From NCBI GenBank assembly GCA_964544115.1, contig CAZJBP010000101.1, forward strand, positions 1-14,003: a stretch of DNA of 14,003 bases, given 5' to 3'. Of this stretch, positions 1 to 5,033 are shown piece after piece (positions within the stretch are counted from its first letter, which is position 1; every line of letters starts with the position of its first letter). This DNA is from CAZJBP01 sp964544115 (GTDB lineage Bacteria; Verrucomicrobiota; Kiritimatiellia; UBA8416; JADHWI01). Made by a program: the position numbers and the translations under genes. The notes under the pieces are model-generated. The model worked only from the letters and a program-made list of their open reading frames with translations, had not been told where the DNA came from and searched no databases.

Positions 1-222
1 GGTCATCAGCGCGCAGAGGTCCTTCTTCACGGCCTTCAGGTCGAGCTTCTTGAACTCCTCAGCGTAGTTGAAATCCTCGCCCATCGGATCGCTCAGGGCG
101 GAGTGCTGGTGAAGCACCTTTAGGTTCAACTGGTTCGGCCACCAGTCCCGGTTCGATGTGCCCTTGCCTGCTGCGGGTTGGCGAGTCCTGCCCGTTACCG
201 GACACTTGCTTTCGCTGCTCAT
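1..222 (-). CDS. katG: Catalase-peroxidase KatG, N-terminal 74 residues (gene runs off the left edge)
   Basis: KatG is a bifunctional haem enzyme that removes H2O2 by catalase and peroxidase activity. Translating the minus strand from the ATG at 222-220 gives 74 uninterrupted codons to the window edge. The peptide begins MSSESKCPVTG and contains NRDWWPNQLNLKVLHQHS (residues 24-41), DPMGEDFNYAEEFKKLDL (45-62) and KKDLCALMT (66-74). These are the conserved KatG N-terminal blocks that precede the distal haem-pocket region, which lies outside the window. The start is supported by GGAGG at 233-229, six bases before the ATG. The gene is divergent from the TCA operon. Its role in peroxide defence is known for the family; a regulatory link to the operon is not shown. 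The identification is firm although only about a tenth of the protein is present. Confidence 0.95.
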   Translation of the reverse strand, partial: MSSESKCPVTGRTRQPAAGKGTSNRDWWPNQLNLKVLHQHSALSDPMGEDFNYAEEFKKLDLKAVKKDLCALMT

Positions 223-228
223 GGGTTA

Positions 229-233
229 CCTCC
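229..233 (-). promoter_or_regulatory. Ribosome binding site of katG
   Basis: On the minus strand the sequence reads GGAGGTAACCC followed by ATG. This gives a perfect GGAGG six bases upstream of the katG start and fixes the start codon at 222-220. Confidence 0.8.
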
Positions 234-273
234 AATCGCGGCTTCAGTTCGGGCCGGCAGGAACCAATTCGCC

Positions 274-293
274 TGCACGGTCATGCACGGTGA
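274..293. repeat. Tandem 10-bp direct repeat, possible operator
   Basis: TGCACGGTCA (274-283) is followed directly by TGCACGGTGA (284-293). They are two copies differing at one base, with a period of one helical turn. The pair lies between katG and sdhA and overlaps the candidate -35 element for sdhA, where a regulator could act on either gene. No known consensus was recognised, and operator function is inference only. Confidence 0.4.
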
Positions 294-319
294 CAACTCG
301 CACGCGGTGTTGTGATCAT
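290..319 (+). promoter_or_regulatory. Candidate sigma70-like promoter for the sdhA operon
   Basis: GTGACA (290-295) matches the -35 consensus at five of six positions. After an 18-bp spacer, GATCAT (314-319) matches the -10 consensus at four of six. Use of this promoter would give an sdhA leader of a little over 200 nt. Matches of this quality occur by chance, so this is only a candidate. Confidence 0.2.
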
Positions 320-530
320 GTATGGCGGCATCCTTCCCATCAAGTAAAAAGGAGCCGATCCAACGGGCGATGCACTTCCGTCATGTCGCACGGGCGGTTT
401 GCTCTTGCAGGGGTGAATCGACATCGGCGACACTACCCACGATCGGTCAACTGCGCCGGCCTGAAGGCGGGCGCGTGGGGCCGATCGGGCCGGATCGCCC
501 GGCAGAGACGGCCTGCACGATCGACCCGGC

Positions 531-537
531 GAGGAGG
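531..537 (+). promoter_or_regulatory. Ribosome binding site that fixes the GTG start of sdhA
   Basis: GAGGAGG ends six bases before GTG at 544. No comparable site precedes the in-frame upstream ATG codons at 322 or 370 at proper spacing. This site, together with the homologous N-terminus, selects 544 as the start. Confidence 0.8.
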
Positions 538-543
538 TGGGAA

Positions 544-2289
544 GTGGATCACGAACTCGACGCCATCATTGTAGGGTCCGGGGGGGCTGGCCTGTACGCG
601 GCGCTGGAGGCCAGCCACGCCTCGACCTCCTGCCGCGTCGGGGTCATTTCAAAGCTCTATCCCATGCGCAGCCACACCGGCGCGGCGCAGGGCGGAATCG
701 GCGCGGCCCTGGGGAACGTGGAGGAGGACAAGCCGGAGTGGCACGCCTTCGACACGGTCAAGGGCGGGGACTACCTGGTGGACCAGAAGGCCGCCGTCCT
801 GCTGGCGGAGGAAGCGGTTCAAGCCGTCTACGACCTGGAGAACCGGGGACTGCCCTTCAACCGGACCGCGGACGGGCGCATCGATCAGCGCCGGTTCGGC
901 GGCCACACCCGCAACTTCGGAGAGGCGCCGGTGTGCCGGTCGTGTTTTGCCGCGGACCGCACCGGCCACATGATTCTCCAGACGCTGTACCAGCAGTGCA
1001 TTAAGAACCGGGTCACCTTCTTCAACGAGTTCCACCTGCTGGATGTCCTGCTCGACGGGCGCCGGTGCGCGGGGGTCGTCGCCCTGGAACTCGCGACCGG
1101 GGCGGTGCACGTGTTCAGGGCGCGGACGGTTCTCATGGCGACGGGCGGATTCGGCCGCATGTTCCGCACCACGTCAAACGCTCACGCCAACACGGGGGAC
1201 GGGCCGGCGGTGCTGGCCCGCCGCGGCGTGCCCCTGGAGGACATGGAGTTCTTCCAGTTCCATCCCACCGGCATTCGCGGGCTGGGCATCCTGATCTCGG
1301 AAGCCGTGCGCGGCGAAGGCGGCATCCTGCGCAACCGCCACGGAGAGCGCTTCATGGAGCGGTACGCGCCCAAGCTGCTGGATCTGGCGCCGCGCGACAT
1401 GATCGCCCGCGCCATTGTCGACGAACTCCGCGCCGGAAACGGCCTCCTGGGCGACCCGGCACGGGACGACTACGTGGATCTGGACGCCACCCATCTCGGC
1501 CGCAGCGTGCTTGAAAAGAAGCTGCCGGACATCACCGACTTCTGCCGCACCTACCTCAACATCGATCCCGTCGAGAAGCCGATCCCCGTGCAGCCCACGG
1601 CGCACTACGCGATGGGGGGCATCCCGACGGATGACCTCGGCCGGGTGCTCGCCGACGGCGAGGGAGCGCTGTACGACGGGCTCTACGCCGCGGGCGAATG
1701 CGCCTGCGTGTCCGTCCACGGTGCGAATCGCCTGGGAACGAACAGCCTCGTGGACCTGGTGGTCTTCGGCCGCCGCGCCGGCCGCCACATGGCGGACTAC
1801 CTGCGGCAGGGCCCGGCGCCGTCGGTGCCGTCCGACCCGGCGGGCCCGGCGCGAGCCCACCTGGAGGGCCTGAGGCGCCGCCGGAAGGGGCCGTCGGCGG
1901 GCGATCTCCGCGACCGGATGCGCGCGACCATGATGGATCAGGTGGGCATCTTCCGGCGCGGCTCAGAGATGGCGAAGGCCGTGGCGGAGATCACGGAGTT
2001 GGAACAGGCGATGGACGAGGTCGGCGTGGCCGACCCGGCGCACGCCTATAACACCGAACTGCTGGAAACCCTGGAGCTGAAGAACCTGCTCGACCTTGCC
2101 CTGGTGACGGCGGCATCGGCCCATGCCCGCCAGGAAAGCCGGGGGGGGCACGCGCGGGAGGACTTCCCGCAGCGGGACGATGAGAACTTCATGAAACACA
2201 CCATGGCGTGGCTCGACGGGACGAGGGTGAGGCTTGGAGAAAAAGCGGTCGACCTCTCCGTCTGGAAGCCGAAGCCCAGAACCTACTGA
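544..2289 (+). CDS. sdhA: Succinate dehydrogenase flavoprotein subunit SdhA
   Basis: SdhA oxidises succinate to fumarate on covalently bound FAD and passes electrons to SdhB. The protein is 581 aa from a GTG start, close to the ~588 aa of E. coli SdhA. Visible landmarks are the FAD-binding GSGGAG (residues 11-16), the covalent-FAD histidine H44 in RSHTGAAQGG, and FHPTGI with H240. The catalytic arginine R284 lies in APRDMIAR, H354 in PTAHYAMGG, and R396 in HGANRLGTNS. These sit within a few residues of the E. coli H45, H242, R286, H354 and R399 positions, so the active site looks complete. The frame is open upstream to 322, but homology begins at DHELDAIIVGSGG, immediately after the GTG. It is the first gene of the operon, 26 nt before sdhB. 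No sdhC/sdhD genes precede it. Fumarate reductase is the alternative in this family; the oxidative TCA context favours succinate oxidation. Confidence 0.96.
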   Translation: MDHELDAIIVGSGGAGLYAALEASHASTSCRVGVISKLYPMRSHTGAAQGGIGAALGNVEEDKPEWHAFDTVKGGDYLVDQKAAVLLAEEAVQAVYDLENRGLPFNRTADGRIDQRRFGGHTRNFGEAPVCRSCFAADRTGHMILQTLYQQCIKNRVTFFNEFHLLDVLLDGRRCAGVVALELATGAVHVFRARTVLMATGGFGRMFRTTSNAHANTGDGPAVLARRGVPLEDMEFFQFHPTGIRGLGILISEAVRGEGGILRNRHGERFMERYAPKLLDLAPRDMIARAIVDELRAGNGLLGDPARDDYVDLDATHLGRSVLEKKLPDITDFCRTYLNIDPVEKPIPVQPTAHYAMGGIPTDDLGRVLADGEGALYDGLYAAGECACVSVHGANRLGTNSLVDLVVFGRRAGRHMADYLRQGPAPSVPSDPAGPARAHLEGLRRRRKGPSAGDLRDRMRATMMDQVGIFRRGSEMAKAVAEITELEQAMDEVGVADPAHAYNTELLETLELKNLLDLALVTAASAHARQESRGGHAREDFPQRDDENFMKHTMAWLDGTRVRLGEKAVDLSVWKPKPRTY

Positions 2290-2315
2290 ACCGCGGCGGA
2301 ACTCGCGAGGGACTG

Positions 2316-3038
2316 ATGAACGTGACACTCAGAATTGAGCGTTTCGACCCGGAGAAGGACCAGCAGCCTTACGTCCAGGCCTTCGAGGTCGAGGTCCAGC
2401 CCACCGACCGGGTGCTCGACGCCCTGATGGAGGTCAAGCGGCGGCACGACGGAACGCTGGCGTTCCGCAAGAGCTGCGCGCACGGCGTGTGCGGATCGGA
2501 CGCGATGCTGATCAACGGCGTGGAGCGGCTTGCCTGCAAGACCCTCATCCAGGACGTCACCGCCGGGGGCAGCACGACGATCGACGTCGCGCCCCTGCGC
2601 AGCATGCCCGTGCAGCGCGATCTGATGGTCGACCAGTCCGGGTTCTTCGACGCCTATCGCCGCGTCAAGCCCTTCCTGATGACGGACCGGAAGCCGGACG
2701 AGAAGGAATACCGCCAGAGCCCGGAGGAGCGCGCCCGGTTCGACGACGCCACCAACTGCATCCTCTGCGCCTCCTGCTACTCCGCGTGTCCCGTCGTGAG
2801 AGAGAAGAACCCGGACTTCGTGGGCCCCGCCGCCTCGGTGCAGGCCGCCCGGTTCGTGCTCGACAGCCGCGACGACGGGGTGGCGAACCGGATGGACGTC
2901 CTCGACGCGCCGAACGGCGTGTGGGCGTGCGAGAACCACTTCGATTGCACCAAGGTCTGCCCGCGCGGCATCAAGGTGACCAAGAACATCAACGCGCTGA
3001 AGCGCACCATCAAGGCGCACAAGGAGCCGGGCCATTAA
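2316..3038 (+). CDS. sdhB: Succinate dehydrogenase iron-sulfur subunit SdhB
   Basis: SdhB carries electrons from SdhA through three Fe-S clusters towards quinone. The protein is 240 aa from ATG 2316, preceded by GAGGG (2307-2311). The [2Fe-2S] ligands are C54, C59, D62 and C74; the third ligand is Asp, as in E. coli SdhB. The pattern CxxCxxCxxxCP at C148, C151, C154 and C158, with C205, C211 and C215, supplies the [4Fe-4S] and [3Fe-4S] clusters. The CPxxWW element of proteobacterial and mitochondrial SdhB, which contains the quinone-site Trp, reads CPVVREKNP here, so both Trp are missing. This suggests a different quinone pocket or anchor type. No membrane anchor gene is present in the window. 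The TAA stop overlaps the start of sucC. Identity is secure; the electron acceptor is not. Confidence 0.95.
   Translation: MNVTLRIERFDPEKDQQPYVQAFEVEVQPTDRVLDALMEVKRRHDGTLAFRKSCAHGVCGSDAMLINGVERLACKTLIQDVTAGGSTTIDVAPLRSMPVQRDLMVDQSGFFDAYRRVKPFLMTDRKPDEKEYRQSPEERARFDDATNCILCASCYSACPVVREKNPDFVGPAASVQAARFVLDSRDDGVANRMDVLDAPNGVWACENHFDCTKVCPRGIKVTKNINALKRTIKAHKEPGH
3021..3026 (+). promoter_or_regulatory. Ribosome binding site of sucC that points to an ATT start
   Basis: AAGGAG lies inside the end of sdhB, seven bases before ATT at 3034-3036. The sucC frame has a TGA at 2998-3000 and no ATG, GTG or TTG between that stop and the conserved N-terminus. The site therefore supports ATT as the initiator. 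Confidence 0.75.
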
Positions 3039-4179
3039 ACTGCACGAGTTCCAGGCCAGGGAGCTCCTGGCACAGTTCGGGGTCGAGCTGCCGCCCGGCG
3101 GGGTGGCTCGAACGCCGGCGGAGGCGGCGGACGTCGCCCGCCGGATCGGCCGGCCGGTTGTCGTGAAGGCGCAGGTGCTGACAGGGGGGCGCGGCAAGGC
3201 CGGTGGCGTGAAGGCGGCGCCCGATGCGGCCAGCGCGGCGGAGGCGGCCCGGAAGATTCTCGGGATGGACATCCGCGGCTTCCGCGTTGACAGCGTGCTG
3301 GTCGTCGAGGCCGTGGACATCGTGAAGGAGTTCTACGCGGCGTTCACGGTGGATCGCGCGGCCCGCGGCGCGACGTTTATTTTCAGCCGGTCCGGTGGGA
3401 TGGACATCGAGGAGGTCGCCGCCCGGGAGCCGGAGAAGATCTGCACGCTTCCGGTTGCCGGCGCCGCCGGGCCGACCCCGGAGCAGCTGGCCGGCGTCAT
3501 GCGCGGCGCGTTTCCGAGTCCGGCCGTGGCGGAGGCCGCCTGCGAGCTGGCGCGGAAGCTCTACCGCCTTTTCCGGGAAAAGGACTGCTCGCTCGTCGAG
3601 ATCAACCCCCTCGCGCTCACGCGGGGCGGCGCCCTGCTCGCGGCTGACGCCAAGATCGTCCTCGACGACAACGGCGTGGCCCTGCGCCCGGAACTGGAGG
3701 CGATGCGGAACCCGGAGGAGTATACCGCGGACGAGATCGAGGCCCGCCAGGCAGGCTTGAGCTTCGTCAGCCTGGACGGGGAGATCGGCTGCATGGTCAA
3801 CGGCGCCGGGCTGGCCATGGCGACGATGGACGCGATCAAGCTCTTCGGCGGACGTCCCGCGAACTTCCTGGACGTGGGCGGCAGCTCGAATCCGCAGAAG
3901 GTACTGGATGCCATGCGGATCCTGCTGCGGAACCCCAAGCTGAAGGCCATCCTCGTCAACATCTTCGGCGGGATCACCCGCTGCGACGACATTGCCCGCG
4001 GCCTCCTGATGGCCCGCAAGGAGTTGAACATCCGGGTGCCGATGGTCATCCGACTGATCGGAACCAACGAGCAGCAGGGCCATGCGCTCCTGCGGGAGGC
4101 GGGGCTCATCGCGACCGCCGGCATGACGGACGCGGTTCGCGCGGCCGTGGCGGCCCAAGGGGAAGGATCTTCATCGTGA
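3034..4179 (+). CDS. sucC: Succinyl-CoA synthetase beta subunit SucC (apparent ATT start)
   Basis: SucC is the nucleotide- and succinate-binding subunit of the ligase that converts succinyl-CoA, NDP and phosphate to succinate, CoA and NTP. From ATT 3034 the protein is 381 aa (E. coli 388) and begins (I/M)KLHEFQARELLAQFGV, the standard SucC N-terminus. The first conventional start is GTG 3103, which would delete 23 conserved residues of the ATP-grasp domain. Landmarks are the ATP-grasp GGRGKAGGVK (51-60), GCMVNGAGLAM (from 252), NFLDVGG (around 280) and NIFGGITRCD (from 309). The proposed start overlaps the sdhB stop as ATTAA: T3036 is both the third base of ATT and the first of TAA. AAGGAG sits seven bases upstream. 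CTG 3040 is a poorer alternative start. The product is certain; the start codon is inferred. Confidence 0.95.
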   Translation: MKLHEFQARELLAQFGVELPPGGVARTPAEAADVARRIGRPVVVKAQVLTGGRGKAGGVKAAPDAASAAEAARKILGMDIRGFRVDSVLVVEAVDIVKEFYAAFTVDRAARGATFIFSRSGGMDIEEVAAREPEKICTLPVAGAAGPTPEQLAGVMRGAFPSPAVAEAACELARKLYRLFREKDCSLVEINPLALTRGGALLAADAKIVLDDNGVALRPELEAMRNPEEYTADEIEARQAGLSFVSLDGEIGCMVNGAGLAMATMDAIKLFGGRPANFLDVGGSSNPQKVLDAMRILLRNPKLKAILVNIFGGITRCDDIARGLLMARKELNIRVPMVIRLIGTNEQQGHALLREAGLIATAGMTDAVRAAVAAQGEGSSS

Positions 4180-5033
4180 GCATCCTGGTGGATGGCGAAA
4201 CCCGGGTGCTGGTCCAGGGCATTACCGGGCGGGACGGCTCCTTTCACGCCGCCGCCATGCGCGAGTACGGCACGCGGGTGGTGGGCGGCGTCACCCCCGG
4301 CAAGGGGGGGCAGTCCGCGGGGGGCGTCCCGGTCTTCAACACGGTCAAGGAAGCCGTCGCGGCCACCGGCGCGACGTGCTCGGTGGTGTTTGTCCCGGCG
4401 CGTTTTTCGGCCGCCGCTGTCCGGGAAGCCGCAGAGGGCGGGATAGGCCTCGTCGTCTGCATCACGGAGGGGGTCCCCGTGCTGCAGGTGGCCGAACTCG
4501 TGGAGGACCTGCGCGCGCGCGGGGTGCGGCTGATCGGGCCGAACTGCCCCGGCGTCATCTCGCCGGGCCGGTGCAAGGTCGGCATCATGCCGGGCCCTAT
4601 TCACGCGCCGGGCCGCGTCGGCGTGATCTCGCGCAGCGGCACGCTGACCTACGAAGTGGTGTACAACCTCACGGCCGCCGGCATGGGCCAGTCCACCTGC
4701 GTCGGGATCGGCGGCGATCCCATCATCGGGACCGGTTACATTGAACTCCTGGAGCTGTTCGAGCGGGATCCGGAGACGGACTCGGTCGTGCTGATCGGCG
4801 AGATCGGGGGCGAGGACGAGGAGCGCGCGGCCGACTTCATTCGCCGCTCCATGCGCAAGAAGGTCGTGGCGTTTATCTCCGGCCGCACGGCTCCGCCCGG
4901 GAAGCGCATGGGACATGCGGGCGCCATCATTGCCGGGGGCAAGGGCGGCGCCGACTCCAAGGTTGCCGCGCTGGCGGCGGCCGGCGTGACGGTCGTGGAC
5001 CGGCCCGACCAGATACCGGACGCACTGCGATGA
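4176..5033 (+). CDS. sucD: Succinyl-CoA synthetase alpha subunit SucD
   Basis: SucD binds CoA and carries the phosphohistidine of succinyl-CoA synthetase, acting as a complex with SucC. The protein is 285 aa (E. coli 289). The N-terminal CoA-binding fold shows GITGRDGS (15-22), followed by GPNCPGVISPG (from 121) and SRSGTLTYEVV. The active-site histidine is H247 in MGHAGAIIAGGKGGA, matching E. coli H246. The start is GTG in a GTGA overlap with the sucC stop, preceded by a purine-rich GGAAGGA run about eight bases upstream. Translation is therefore probably coupled to sucC, which suits a protein made in equal amounts with its partner. The sequence does not show whether ATP or GTP is the product. 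Confidence 0.97.
   Translation: MSILVDGETRVLVQGITGRDGSFHAAAMREYGTRVVGGVTPGKGGQSAGGVPVFNTVKEAVAATGATCSVVFVPARFSAAAVREAAEGGIGLVVCITEGVPVLQVAELVEDLRARGVRLIGPNCPGVISPGRCKVGIMPGPIHAPGRVGVISRSGTLTYEVVYNLTAAGMGQSTCVGIGGDPIIGTGYIELLELFERDPETDSVVLIGEIGGEDEERAADFIRRSMRKKVVAFISGRTAPPGKRMGHAGAIIAGGKGGADSKVAALAAAGVTVVDRPDQIPDALR

Larger units (their letters stand above)
223..543. promoter_or_regulatory. Divergent katG / sdhA intergenic region
   Basis: This 321-bp stretch separates the divergent katG and sdhA starts and should hold both promoters. Visible within it are a 10-bp tandem direct repeat (274-293), a weak sigma70-like promoter candidate facing sdhA (290-319), and an AAAAAGGAG tract (346-354) with no convincing gene behind it. 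A short GC-rich inverted repeat, CGGGC / GCCCG, lies at 486-490 / 497-501 in the presumed sdhA leader. The frame of sdhA happens to stay open back to 322. I see no tRNA, known riboswitch or small gene that I can support. Confidence 0.6.

Noticed and set aside
158..574. A 138-codon plus-strand open frame crossing the katG start and the katG-sdhA spacer
   Set aside because: It overlaps the katG N-terminus antisense and the sdhA start in another frame, is Arg-rich in a way typical of off-frame reading, and has no homology I recognise.
3103..3105. GTG at 3103 as the sucC start
   Set aside because: It would remove the conserved KLHEFQARELLAQFGV segment, which is encoded in frame just upstream and has a good ribosome binding site before it.
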